Assembly (NCBI GenBank): GCA_015223225.1
Contig: JADFCQ010000002.1
Coordinates: 372,001-436,000 of the forward strand
Reading direction: 5' to 3'
From: Acetobacteraceae bacterium H6797
GTDB lineage: Bacteria > Pseudomonadota > Alphaproteobacteria > Acetobacterales > Acetobacteraceae
DNA: 64,000 nt
In this document: piece after piece, positions 17,916-26,385 of the stretch
How the letters are laid out: each line of letters begins with the position of its first letter
Position numbering within the stretch: position 1 is the first letter of the stretch
Translations under genes and position numbers: made by a program
The notes under the pieces: generated by a model
What the model was told of the DNA's origin: nothing
Databases searched by the model: none
Seen by the model: only the letters and a program-made list of their open reading frames with translations

Positions 17916-18602
17916 ATGTCGCGCTCCGCCCGCCTGCTCGAACTCCTCCAGCTCCTCCGCCGGCATCGCCACCCGGTGAGCGGGCAGGTGCTGGCCGGCG
18001 AGCTGGGAATCTCCCTGCGCAGCCTCTATCGCGACATCGCGACGCTTCAGGCCCAGGGCGCCGATATCCTGGGCGAGGCTGGGGTCGGCTATCTGCTGCG
18101 GCCCGGCTTCATGCTGCCGCCGTTGATGTTCGCGGAGGAGGAGTTGGAGGCGCTGGTGCTCGGCTCGCGCTGGGTGGCCGAACGGGCCGACCCGCGGCTG
18201 GCCAACGCGGCGCGCAATGCGCTGGCCAAGATCGCCGCCGTGCTGCCCAGCGATCTTCGGGAAGCACTGCCCACGACGGGCCTTCTCGTCGGCCCCGCGC
18301 CCGAGGTGCCGCCGGAGCCCGATCTCGCGCTACTGCGCCAGGCGATCCGCAGCGAGCGCAAGCTCATCATCCGCTATCGTGACCCCAAGGGCGAGGAGAC
18401 GCAGCGCGTGCTCTGGCCCTTTGCCCTGGCCTGGTTCGAGCGCGTACGGCTGCTGATGGGCTGGTGCGAGTTGCGGCAGGATTTCCGCGCCTTCCGCACC
18501 GACCGGATCATCGCCGCCGAGCCGAGCGAGGAGCGCTATCCGCGCCGCCGCGCGTTGCTGCTGAAGGAATGGCGAGAGAAGGAGGGCATTACACGCTCCT
18601 GA
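17916..18602 (+). CDS. YafY-type transcriptional regulator (HTH-11, WYL domain)
   Basis: 228 aa. Residues 1-55 form an HTH-11/DeoR-like winged helix (VSGQVLAGELGISLRSLYRDI), and a WYL domain occupies about 135-205 (IRSERKLIIRYRDPKGEETQRVLWPFALAW). WYL regulators respond to small ligands or nucleic acid and control neighbouring genes. The stop codon lies inside a perfect inverted repeat that is also upstream of the VOC gene, and a degenerate copy precedes this gene. It therefore probably controls itself and the VOC protein. The ATG is weakly supported by a ribosome site. Confidence 0.88.
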   Translation: MSRSARLLELLQLLRRHRHPVSGQVLAGELGISLRSLYRDIATLQAQGADILGEAGVGYLLRPGFMLPPLMFAEEELEALVLGSRWVAERADPRLANAARNALAKIAAVLPSDLREALPTTGLLVGPAPEVPPEPDLALLRQAIRSERKLIIRYRDPKGEETQRVLWPFALAWFERVRLLMGWCELRQDFRAFRTDRIIAAEPSEERYPRRRALLLKEWREKEGITRS

Positions 18603-18615
18603 CAAAAACTGTCAG
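18599..18615. promoter_or_regulatory. Perfect dyad CTGACA-N5-TGTCAG, probable WYL-regulator operator
   Basis: Perfect 6-bp arms around AAAAC. It overlaps the regulator's TGA stop and lies 44 bp before the VOC start, a good position for a repressor or activator site. A degenerate copy lies at 17874. Confidence 0.6.
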
Positions 18616-18658
18616 CATCCCGTGAGAAGCTTCGCTCCACCAAACAAGGAGCAAGCCG

Positions 18659-19027
18659 ATGTTCACACCCGACCTGACCATCCTCTACGTCACCGATGCC
18701 GAAGCCAGCGCCCGTTTCTACACGCGTCTGCTGGGCCGCGAGCCTGTCGAGGCCTCGCCCGGCTTCGCGCTCTTCGTCTTCGAGGGCGGGCACAAGCTGG
18801 GGCTCTGGCGCCGCGACGGGGTCGTCCCGCCCGCCACGATGACCGGCGGCGGCACGGAGCTCTGCTTCCTGGCCGAGGACGACGCGGCCCTTGAAGCGTG
18901 CCATGCCGAGTGGGTGGCGCAGGGCCTGAAGATCATTCAGGCGCCGGTGGCGATGGAGTTCGGCACGACCTTCACGGCCCTGGATCCGGACGGGCATCGA
19001 CTCCGGGTGCGCGTGCGGGAGGGGTAA
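18659..19027 (+). CDS. VOC family (glyoxalase/bleomycin-resistance fold) protein
   Basis: 122 aa with the VOC pattern: beta-alpha-beta start (TILYVTDAEASARFYTRLLGREP) and the typical end ALDPDGHRLRVRVREG. VOC proteins include dioxygenases, isomerases and binding proteins; no specific reaction can be named. The ATG at 18659 is preceded by AAGGAG at ideal spacing. It is next to a WYL regulator and downstream of a perfect dyad, and such regulator-VOC pairs are common in proteobacteria. Possibly a stress or detoxification protein. Confidence 0.88.
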   Translation: MFTPDLTILYVTDAEASARFYTRLLGREPVEASPGFALFVFEGGHKLGLWRRDGVVPPATMTGGGTELCFLAEDDAALEACHAEWVAQGLKIIQAPVAMEFGTTFTALDPDGHRLRVRVREG

Positions 19028-19030
19028 TCG

Positions 19031-19579
19031 TCAAGGCGCCAAGGCAGGGGCATCGAGGGGGCAGTCATAGGTCGCCACGAGATAGACCCCTGGCCGCAAG
19101 CGCATCGTCGCCACGATCGGGCAAGCGAGTTCCATGCGGGGCCGCCAGGCTTCCGCGCCCTCGATCGTCATGCTGCGGTCCTGGCTGTCGGCGATGAGAT
19201 AGGCATCGTTGCCGCCGGTCAGTGCCGTGCCCCAGCGATCCCAACGGGTAATGATAGCGTCGCGCCCTTCCGCCTGACGCAACATCTCCTCATGGGCGCG
19301 GGACCAGACCAGGAACCACGCCTCGTCCGCATACCGACGCGACAGTTCATATGTCATGGGAGCCAGGAGCAAAGCCGCCACGCAGATTGCCGCCCGCGCG
19401 CGGCGTCCGGCGCGGATAGCGATGATGAGCGCGACCAGCACCACGAGGCCCAGCGTCGGCAGCAGCATCATGCTCAGCATGAAGGCGCCGAAATCGCGTG
19501 ACATCCCGAATCCCGCCGATAACAGCAGCAACAAAAGCGCGGGTATCGAACGAAGCAGGCGGACCCGGGAGGCCTTCAC
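19031..19579 (-). CDS. Membrane protein of unknown function
   Basis: 182 aa, no family recognised. Three hydrophobic segments are visible in the first half (about 12-26, 33-55 and 63-77), followed by a soluble domain of about 100 residues (EAWFLVWSRAHEEMLR...YLVATYDCPLD) with two Cys (LACPIV and YDCPLD) that could form a disulfide. The start overlaps the LysR stop by 4 bp (ATGA), so it is co-translated with that regulator. It converges with the VOC gene with 3 nt between stops. Its link to sarcosine oxidase is only by position. Confidence 0.7.
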   Translation of the reverse strand: MKASRVRLLRSIPALLLLLLSAGFGMSRDFGAFMLSMMLLPTLGLVVLVALIIAIRAGRRARAAICVAALLLAPMTYELSRRYADEAWFLVWSRAHEEMLRQAEGRDAIITRWDRWGTALTGGNDAYLIADSQDRSMTIEGAEAWRPRMELACPIVATMRLRPGVYLVATYDCPLDAPALAP

Positions 19580-20484
19580 CGCACTGCCAGCGCCTCCCTC
19601 GCAATCGCCGCGACCCGGCCCGGCAGCCCGCCCAGTTCCTTCTCCCGCGCGATCAGCACCAGCCGCCGCATCAGCGCAGGCCCCGGCAACCTGTGCTGGC
19701 TCATTCCCGTCAGGTCAGCGCCATCGAGGCAGAGCGGCGTGGTGATGGCCCAGCCGAGCCCCGCCACGGCCGCCGCGTTCAGCGCCTGCGGCGTGTCGAA
19801 TTCCTGCCGGCGGGGAATGTCGAGCCGCAGCCGCCGCAAATGCCGCTCGATCTCGATACCCGTCAGGGAGCGGGCCGAGAAGCGCAGCAGCGGCAGGGCC
19901 TCGGCCAGGACGAGCAGATCGGCCGGGCGTTCGGGCGGCGGGAGGTTCTCGGGGCAGAGGAGAATATAGGGCTCCTCATGCAGCAACTCGCGCTCCAGCC
20001 CTTCGACATCCTGAAGCTCGTCGGCGCCGATGAAGAGGTCGAGCTGCCGCGTCAGCAGCGCCGTCGCATGGCTGGCGGTGAGGCCGGAGAGGATCGAGCT
20101 CTGTTCGGCCATATCCTTGAGGAAGGCCGCCAGCGGCGCGCTCAGCCGATGCGTCAGGCTATCGACCAGCCCGAGCCGCAGAAGCGGCAATTTCTCCCGC
20201 CCCGCCTGATGCAGCAGTGGCCCGATCTGCCGCGCCTCGGCCAAAAGCATGCTCGCCCGCTGGCGCAGGATGGAGCCCGCCGTGGTCAGCCCAATCGGCC
20301 GCAGCGCCCGGTCGAAGAGCCTGGTGCCGAGCCGCGCCTCCATCTCCGCGACGCTCTGCGACACCGCCGGCTGGGTCAGGCCCAATTGCCGCGCGGCCGG
20401 GGCCATCCCGCCCGCATCGCAGACGGCGAGGAAAATCTCGAGCCCGCGCAGGTCGAAGGCGAGGCTTATAGTCGGCGGCGGCAT
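19576..20484 (-). CDS. LysR family transcriptional regulator
   Basis: 302 aa from the ATG at 20484 (MPPPTISLAFDLRGLEIF); a longer version from 20529 is possible and the frame runs open far upstream. The N-terminal HTH is LEIFLAVCDAGGMAPAARQLGLTQPAVSQSVAEMEARLG, and an effector-binding domain follows from about residue 95. It is divergent from soxBDAG across 96 bp, the usual arrangement for a LysR protein controlling its neighbour. The likely effector would be a substrate or product of sarcosine/methylglycine breakdown (inference). Confidence 0.92.
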   Translation of the reverse strand: MPPPTISLAFDLRGLEIFLAVCDAGGMAPAARQLGLTQPAVSQSVAEMEARLGTRLFDRALRPIGLTTAGSILRQRASMLLAEARQIGPLLHQAGREKLPLLRLGLVDSLTHRLSAPLAAFLKDMAEQSSILSGLTASHATALLTRQLDLFIGADELQDVEGLERELLHEEPYILLCPENLPPPERPADLLVLAEALPLLRFSARSLTGIEIERHLRRLRLDIPRRQEFDTPQALNAAAVAGLGWAITTPLCLDGADLTGMSQHRLPGPALMRRLVLIAREKELGGLPGRVAAIAREALAVR

Positions 20485-20504
20485 CTTAGGGTCCGGGCGT
20501 GATC

Positions 20505-20521
20505 TATAGGCAGAAGTTATA
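20505..20521. promoter_or_regulatory. Candidate LysR site in the divergent LysR-sox region
   Basis: TATA-N9-TATA dyad (20505-20508 and 20518-20521) containing a T-N11-A (T20507, A20519), inside the 96-bp divergent promoter region. Such AT-rich sequence is rare in this GC-rich window. Position and form fit a LysR binding site; short and unproven. Confidence 0.35.
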
Positions 20522-20580
20522 TTCCTCATGCCCATGGCCGCGCTACCCTGACGAGGCACCGTGCCGCGAGGGTTTGGCCT

Positions 20581-21840
20581 TTGTTCGCCGATAAATATTC
20601 GATCTTTTCCGTCATCGCGCAGGCCTTCAACGGCCAGCGCGGCTGGAAGCCCGCCTGGCGCGACGTGGCGCCCCAGGATGAGTATGACGTGGTCATCATC
20701 GGCGGCGGCGGTCATGGCCTCTCCACCGCGCATTACCTGGCGAGCCGCTTCGGCGTCACCAGGGTCGCGGTGCTGGAGCGGGGCTATATCGGCTCGGGCA
20801 ATATCGGGCGGAACACGACCATCATCCGCTCCAACTACCTGCTGCCCGGCAATACGGCCTTCTACGAGCTCTCGATGAAGCTCTGGGAAGGGCTGGAGCA
20901 GGATATCAACTACAATGCCATGGTCAGCCAGCGCGGCGTGCTGAACCTCTATCACAGCGACGGCCAGCGCGACGCCTATGCCCGGCGCGGCAATGCCATG
21001 CGGCTCGCGGGCGTGGATGCGGAACTGCTGGATGCGGCGGCTGTCGAGAAGATGTTGCCCTTCCTCGACCGCGACAATGCGCGCTTCCCCATCAAAGGCG
21101 GGCTGATCCAGCGGCGCGGCGGCACGGTGCGGCATGATGCCGTGGCCTGGGGCTATGCCCGCGCGGCCGACCGTCGCGGCGTGGACATCATCCAGCATTG
21201 CGAGGTCACGGGCATCAAGTTGGAGAATGGCCGCGCCGTGGGTGTGGAGACCTCGCGCGGCCCGATCCGGGCGAAGAAAATCGCCATGGCCGCCGCCGGC
21301 AATTCCTCGACCGTCGCCGCCATGGCCGGGTTGCGCCTGCCGATCGAGACGCATGTGCTGCAGGCCTTCGTCTCTGAGGGCATCAAGCCTTTCATCGACG
21401 GCGTGGTTACTTTCGGCGCCGGGCATTTCTATATCAGCCAATCCGACAAGGGGGGGCTGGTCTTCGGCGGCGATATCGACGGCTACAATACCTACGCCCA
21501 GCGCGGGAACCTTCCCGTGGTCGAGGACGTGCTGGAATCAGGCATGGCGCTGATGCCGCGTATCGGCCGGGTGCGGCTGCTGCGGCAATGGGGCGGGCTG
21601 ATGGATATGTCGATGGATGGCTCGCCCATTATCGACCACACGCCGATCCAGGGCCTCTATCTCAATGCCGGCTGGTGCTACGGCGGCTTCAAGGCCACGC
21701 CCGCCAGCGGCTATTGCTTCGCCCATCTCATCGCGCGCGACGAGCCGCATGAGGTGGCGCGCGAATTGCGCCTCGACCGCTTCGCCAAGGGCCTGGTGGT
21801 CGATGAAAAAGGCATGGGCGCCCAGCCCAACCTGCACTGA
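20581..21840 (+). CDS. soxB: Sarcosine oxidase subunit beta
   Basis: Flavin subunit of heterotetrameric sarcosine oxidase, which oxidises sarcosine to glycine, with the methyl group passed to tetrahydrofolate. 419 aa. FAD site: YDVVIIGGGGHGLSTAHYLA (GxGxxG). The covalent FMN is known to bind a His in this subunit, and the motif RRGGTVRHDAVAWGYA keeps it. The start is taken as TTG at 20581, giving LFADKYSIFSVIAQAF that matches the family N-terminus; no ATG or GTG fits, and a weak GAGGG lies upstream. First gene of soxBDAG. Confidence 0.95.
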   Translation: MFADKYSIFSVIAQAFNGQRGWKPAWRDVAPQDEYDVVIIGGGGHGLSTAHYLASRFGVTRVAVLERGYIGSGNIGRNTTIIRSNYLLPGNTAFYELSMKLWEGLEQDINYNAMVSQRGVLNLYHSDGQRDAYARRGNAMRLAGVDAELLDAAAVEKMLPFLDRDNARFPIKGGLIQRRGGTVRHDAVAWGYARAADRRGVDIIQHCEVTGIKLENGRAVGVETSRGPIRAKKIAMAAAGNSSTVAAMAGLRLPIETHVLQAFVSEGIKPFIDGVVTFGAGHFYISQSDKGGLVFGGDIDGYNTYAQRGNLPVVEDVLESGMALMPRIGRVRLLRQWGGLMDMSMDGSPIIDHTPIQGLYLNAGWCYGGFKATPASGYCFAHLIARDEPHEVARELRLDRFAKGLVVDEKGMGAQPNLH

Positions 21841-21852
21841 GGACGCCGCGAG

Positions 21853-22128
21853 ATGCGCATCAACTGCCCCTGCTGCGGTGAACGCGGCCCCGAGGAATTT
21901 TCCTATCTGGGCGACGCCTCACTGCGCCGCCCCGCCCCCGAGGCGAGCGAGGCCGAATGGGCCGACTACGTCTACCTGCGCGAGAACCCTTCAGGCCGCT
22001 TCAGGGAACTCTGGTATCACAGCGCCGGCTGCCATGCCTGGCTCGTGGTGGAGCGGGACCTGCGCACGCATGAGATTTTCAGCGTCGAATTCGCCCGGGA
22101 TGTCGCCATGAAGGGAGGCGCGGCATGA
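21853..22128 (+). CDS. soxD: Sarcosine oxidase subunit delta
   Basis: Small zinc-binding subunit, 91 aa, usual length. It begins MRINCPCCGERGPEEFSY, with cysteines C5, C7 and C8, and has a second ligand patch WYHSAGCHAW (His and Cys). Its ATG is 12 nt after soxB, and its end overlaps the soxA start by 4 bp. The role is structural within the alpha-beta-gamma-delta complex. Confidence 0.95.
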   Translation: MRINCPCCGERGPEEFSYLGDASLRRPAPEASEAEWADYVYLRENPSGRFRELWYHSAGCHAWLVVERDLRTHEIFSVEFARDVAMKGGAA

Positions 22129-25085
22129 GCCAGAAATCCCGCCTGGCCCATGGCGGCCTGATCGACCGCTCGACGCGGCTTCGCTTCTCCTTCGATGGCA
22201 GCACCTACGAGGGCCATCCGGGCGATACGCTCGCCTCGGCGCTGCTGGCCAATAACGTCCGCCTCGTCGGGCGCTCCTTCAAGTATCACCGCCCGCGCGG
22301 CTTCCTTTCCGCCGGGCCGGAGGAGCCCAATGCGCTCGTCGAGTTGCGTGATGGCGACAGGCGCGAGCCCAATACCCGCGCGACCGTCGCCGAGCTTTTC
22401 GACGGCCTCACCGCCCGCAGCCAGAACCGCTTCCCTTCGCTGCGCTTCGACCTGATGTCGGTGAATTCGCTGCTCTCGCCGATTTTCGCTGCCGGCTTCT
22501 ACTACAAGACCTTCATGTGGCCCGCCTCCTTCTGGGAGAAAGTCTATGAGCCGCTGATCCGCCGCGCCGCGGGCCTCGGCCGCGCCGCCGAGGGGCATGA
22601 CCCGGACAGCTACGAGAAGGCCACCGCGCATTGCGACGTGCTGGTCATCGGCGGCGGCGCCACCGGCCTCATGGCGGCCCTGGCTGCCACGCGCTCCGGT
22701 GCCCGCGTCATTCTCTGCGAGGAGGATTTCCTGCTCGGCGGACGCCTGCTGGCCGAGCGCCAGACCATCGAGGGCAGGCCCGCGCTGGAATGGCTGCGCG
22801 CCGTCGAGGCTGAGTTGGAAGCCGCGCCCGAATGCCGCATCTTGCGCCGCACCTGCGTCTTCGGCGTCTTCGACGGTGCGCAAGCTGCCATCGAGAGAGT
22901 TTCGGACCACCTCCCCGTTCCGCCGCCCTTCCAGCCGCGCCAACGCATGTGGCGCATCCATGCGCGGCGCACCGTGCTGGCGGCCGGTGCCATCGAGCGC
23001 CCGCTGGTCTTCGGCGATAACGACCGCCCCGGCGTGATGCTGGCGGGCGCGGTGCGGACCTATCTCAACCGCTATGGCGTCACGCCCGGCCAGCAGGCCG
23101 TGGTCTTCGCCAATAATGACGATGCCGCGCGCACGGTGGCCGATCTCCATGCGGCAGGCGTGGCCGTGGCCGCCCTTGTCGATGCCCGCGCTGAGCCGGG
23201 AGCGGAAATCCGCGCCATTGCCGAAGCGGCGGGCGCCAGGCTCATCACCGGCGGTGCCATCACCCGCGTGCGTGGCTCCACGGCGCTCAAGGGCGTGGTC
23301 GCGACGGGGGCCGACGGGCGCGAGGTGGCCTTCGATTGCGACCTGCTCGCCATGTCCGGGGGCTGGAGCCCCTCGGTGCATCTCACGGCGCATCACAATG
23401 GCAAGCCGGTCTGGAACGAGAAGCTCGCCGCCTTCCTGCCCGGCGCGACGCCGCCCGGCATGAGCGTCGCGGGGGCCGCCAATGGTGCCTTCGCCCTGGC
23501 CGATTGCCTCGCGACCGGCGCCGAACTCGGCACCCGCGCGGCCGCCGAGGCCGGGTTCCAGACCACCGCTCCCGCCATTCCCTCGACCCCGCCGGAGAGC
23601 ACGGCCATCACGCCGCTCTGGCGCGTGAAGGGCGGCAAGGGCAAGGCGCTAGTCGATTTCCAGCACGACGTGGCCGCAAGCGATGTGGAACTCGCCCATC
23701 GCGAAGGCTTCCGCGCCGTCGAGCATCTCAAGCGCTACACCACGCTCGGCATGGCGACCGACCAGGGCAAGACCGCCTCGGTCAACGGCCTGGCGCTGAT
23801 GGCGGAGCTGACCGAGAAGAGCATCCCCGATACGGGCACCACGCGCTATCGCCCGCCCTATACGCCCGTCTCGCTCGGCGCCCTCGGTGGCGCGCATCGC
23901 GGCAAGGAATTCCGCCCGACGCGCCTCACGCCGACGCATGACTGGGCGAAAGAACAAGGCGCCGTCTTCGTCGAGGCCGGCTACTGGATGCGCGCGCAAT
24001 ATTTCCCGCAGCCCGGCGAGAATGACTGGCTCACCACCGTGAACCGCGAAGTTCTCGCCGTGCGCCAGGATGTCGGCTTCTGTGACGTCACCACCCTCGG
24101 GAAGATCGACATCCAGGGTGCGGATGCCGCGACCTTCCTCGAGCGCGTCTATGTCAATTCCTGGAAGAACCTCCCCATCGGCCGCGCGCGCTACGGCGTG
24201 ATGCTGCGCGAGGACGGGTTCGTCATGGATGACGGCACCACGGCGCGGCTCGGAGAGAACCATTTCCTCATGACCACGACGACGGTGAATGCCGCCAAGG
24301 TCATGCAGCATCTGGAACTCTGCGCGCAGTGGCATTGGCCGGAGCTGGATGTGCAGCTCTCCTCCGTCACCGAGCAATGGGCGCAGATCGCCGTCGCGGG
24401 GCCGAATAGCCGCAAGACCATCGAGGCCCTGCTCGACCCCGGCCAGGATATTTCCGACGCCGCTCTGCCCTATATGGGCTGCGGGCCGATCCATATCGGC
24501 GGGGTGGAGGGACGGTTGTTCCGCCTCTCCTTCTCCGGTGAACTGGCCTATGAAATCGCGCTCCCGGCACGCTACGGCGATGCGCTGGCCCGCGCGCTGC
24601 ATGCGGCGGGTGCGACGCCCTATGGCACCGAGGCGCTGGGCGTCATGCGTGTCGAGAAGGGCCATGCGGCGGGCAATGAACTGAACGGCCAGACCACCGC
24701 CTACGATCTGGGCCTCGGCAAGATGGTCTCGAAGAAGAAGGACTTCATCGGCCGCGCCATGGCCGCGCGCGCCGCGCTGGTCGATCCGGCGCGGATGCGG
24801 CTCGTGGGCTTCAAGCCGGTGGACAAGGCGCAGCGGCTCTATTCCGGCGCGCATTTCATCACCAAGGGCCAGGAAGCCACTACGGCGAACGACCAGGGCT
24901 TCATGACCTCGGTCTGCTTCTCGCCCAATCTCGGCCACTGGATCGGCCTCGGCCTTCTGAAGAACGGCCCTGAGCGGATCGGTGAGATCATCCGCGTCGC
25001 CGACCCGCTGCGCGGCTTCGATTTCGAGGCCGAGGTCTGTTCCCCCGTCTTTGTCGATCCCGAAGGGAAGCGCCTGCATGGTTGA
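22125..25085 (+). CDS. soxA: Sarcosine oxidase subunit alpha
   Basis: 986 aa, full family length. Domains in order: a 2Fe-2S-ferredoxin-like N-terminal domain lacking cluster cysteines (about 15-100, SFKYHRPRGFLSAGPEEPN); a pyridine-nucleotide binding domain with CDVLVIGGGATGLMAALAAT (about 168-187); and a C-terminal GcvT-like aminomethyltransferase domain (about 590-986) that binds folate and forms 5,10-methylene-THF. The ATG overlaps the soxD stop, and soxG overlaps its end. Known partners glyA, folD and purU are not adjacent here. Confidence 0.95.
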   Translation: MSQKSRLAHGGLIDRSTRLRFSFDGSTYEGHPGDTLASALLANNVRLVGRSFKYHRPRGFLSAGPEEPNALVELRDGDRREPNTRATVAELFDGLTARSQNRFPSLRFDLMSVNSLLSPIFAAGFYYKTFMWPASFWEKVYEPLIRRAAGLGRAAEGHDPDSYEKATAHCDVLVIGGGATGLMAALAATRSGARVILCEEDFLLGGRLLAERQTIEGRPALEWLRAVEAELEAAPECRILRRTCVFGVFDGAQAAIERVSDHLPVPPPFQPRQRMWRIHARRTVLAAGAIERPLVFGDNDRPGVMLAGAVRTYLNRYGVTPGQQAVVFANNDDAARTVADLHAAGVAVAALVDARAEPGAEIRAIAEAAGARLITGGAITRVRGSTALKGVVATGADGREVAFDCDLLAMSGGWSPSVHLTAHHNGKPVWNEKLAAFLPGATPPGMSVAGAANGAFALADCLATGAELGTRAAAEAGFQTTAPAIPSTPPESTAITPLWRVKGGKGKALVDFQHDVAASDVELAHREGFRAVEHLKRYTTLGMATDQGKTASVNGLALMAELTEKSIPDTGTTRYRPPYTPVSLGALGGAHRGKEFRPTRLTPTHDWAKEQGAVFVEAGYWMRAQYFPQPGENDWLTTVNREVLAVRQDVGFCDVTTLGKIDIQGADAATFLERVYVNSWKNLPIGRARYGVMLREDGFVMDDGTTARLGENHFLMTTTTVNAAKVMQHLELCAQWHWPELDVQLSSVTEQWAQIAVAGPNSRKTIEALLDPGQDISDAALPYMGCGPIHIGGVEGRLFRLSFSGELAYEIALPARYGDALARALHAAGATPYGTEALGVMRVEKGHAAGNELNGQTTAYDLGLGKMVSKKKDFIGRAMAARAALVDPARMRLVGFKPVDKAQRLYSGAHFITKGQEATTANDQGFMTSVCFSPNLGHWIGLGLLKNGPERIGEIIRVADPLRGFDFEAEVCSPVFVDPEGKRLHG

Positions 25086-25659
25086 GCTCGCCCCCCGCCC
25101 GGCCATCACCCTTCCCACCGGCCGCCACGGCATCCAGGAAGGGCCGGCCGGCGTTACCATCGCGCTCGTCGAAGGGCTCTCGCTCGTCTCCATCGCCGCG
25201 CGGAAGGGCCAGGCGGCGGCGCTGGTCGCGGTCATCGAGCGCGGCTATGGGCTGAGCCTGCCCATGACGCCGCATCGCGTCGGCGGCGCGCGGCAGGCTT
25301 TCGTCTGGGCCGGGCCGGAGCAGTGGCTCGCCCTCGGCACGCCCGGCTTCGCGGCGGCGCTGACGGCCGATCTGGACGGGCTCGCGAGCGTCGTGGACCA
25401 GTCCGACGGCCGGGTGCTGCTGCGCCTTTCGGGCCCGCGCGTGCGCGAGGCGCTGGCCAAGGGCCTCGCCATCGACCTGCATCCGCGCGCCTTCGGCCCC
25501 GGCCAGACGGCGATCAGCCAGATCGCGCATGTTGGTGTACAGATCTGGCAGATCGCCGATGACGCCTACGAAATCGCCGCCTTCCGCGGCTTCGCCGGCA
25601 CCCTCATCCACGCCCTGCTGGAAATGTCCGCCGAATACGGCGTGGATTTTAACCGATAG
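25078..25659 (+). CDS. soxG: Sarcosine oxidase subunit gamma
   Basis: 193 aa from the ATG at 25078, overlapping the soxA end by 8 bp; the frame is open further upstream but MVELAPRPAITLP is the family-like start. GcvT-like small subunit with the conserved end IWQIADDAYEIAAFRGFAGTL. Last gene of soxBDAG; a strong two-way terminator follows within 20 bp. Confidence 0.93.
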   Translation: MVELAPRPAITLPTGRHGIQEGPAGVTIALVEGLSLVSIAARKGQAAALVAVIERGYGLSLPMTPHRVGGARQAFVWAGPEQWLALGTPGFAAALTADLDGLASVVDQSDGRVLLRLSGPRVREALAKGLAIDLHPRAFGPGQTAISQIAHVGVQIWQIADDAYEIAAFRGFAGTLIHALLEMSAEYGVDFNR

Positions 25660-25676
25660 AAAAAAGATGGGGGTCT

Positions 25677-25705
25677 CCGGGGGAATTCCTTCCCCCGGAA
25701 CTTTT
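25677..25705. terminator. Bidirectional intrinsic terminator between soxG and the ABC genes
   Basis: Perfect 9-bp stem CCGGGGGAA / TTCCCCCGG with a TTCC loop. On the + strand CTTTT follows; on the - strand a six-T run lies about 11 nt past the stem. It serves both convergent operons. Confidence 0.85.
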
Positions 25706-25707
25706 CC

Positions 25708-26382
25708 CTACTTCCGCCCCGCAATCGCCCGATGCTCAAGCCGCGACAGGACGCGGACCACCGGCCAAAGCAGGATGAAATAGGCGATCGCTGCCGCCAC
25801 AATGGGCGTCGCGTTATAGGTCACCGCCTGGGCCTGACGCGCCTGGAAGAGCAGTTCCGGCAGGGCCACGACGGAGGCCAGCGAGGTGAGCTTCACCACT
25901 TCCAGCGTATTGCTGACGAGGTCGGGCAGCACGTTGCGCACCGCCTGGGGCAGCACGACGAGCATCATCGACTGCCAGGGCTTCAGCCCCAGCGCGCGGG
26001 CCGCCTCGGGCTGGCCGCGCGGCACGCTGTCGAGCCCGGCGCGCAGCACCTCGCCGTAATAGCTGCCGGTATTGAGGAAGAAGCCGATGGCCACGGCACC
26101 CCAGGGCGAAACCTCGATCCCCGCGAAGGGCAGGCCGGCATAGATGAAGATCAGCAGCACCAGCGGCGGCAGGGCGCGGAACAGGTCCGTCCAGCCCGCC
26201 GTCAGCACGCGCACCGTCTTGTTCGGCGAGCGCGAGAGCAGCGCGAGCGTCAGCCCGCCGATGAGGCCGAGCGGCACGACCATCACAGAGAGCAGCAGCG
26301 TCTGCCCCAGGCCCTGAAGCAGGATTGGCCAGGCCTGCGCGATGATTTCGAAATTGAGGAAGTTGAAGACGAAATCTTCCAT
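25708..26382 (-). CDS. Polar amino-acid ABC transporter permease (HisM/GlnP type), second
   Basis: 224 aa, about five TM helices, HisM/GlnP family. The EAA loop is EAARALGLKPWQSMMLVVLPQA, and LFRALPPLVLLIFIYAG is typical. It lies 3 nt after the partner permease gene. Both proteins start with the similar phrase FVFxFLNxE, so they probably arose by duplication. With its partner it should form the heterodimeric channel. No ATPase gene follows. Confidence 0.92.
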   Translation of the reverse strand: MEDFVFNFLNFEIIAQAWPILLQGLGQTLLLSVMVVPLGLIGGLTLALLSRSPNKTVRVLTAGWTDLFRALPPLVLLIFIYAGLPFAGIEVSPWGAVAIGFFLNTGSYYGEVLRAGLDSVPRGQPEAARALGLKPWQSMMLVVLPQAVRNVLPDLVSNTLEVVKLTSLASVVALPELLFQARQAQAVTYNATPIVAAAIAYFILLWPVVRVLSRLEHRAIAGRK

Positions 26383-26385
26383 CGC

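Noticed and set aside
20485-21441. Upstream extension of the LysR frame into soxB (621-aa ORF)
   Set aside because: The part beyond 20529 is antisense to soxB and unlike any regulator; the normal LysR length starts at 20484.
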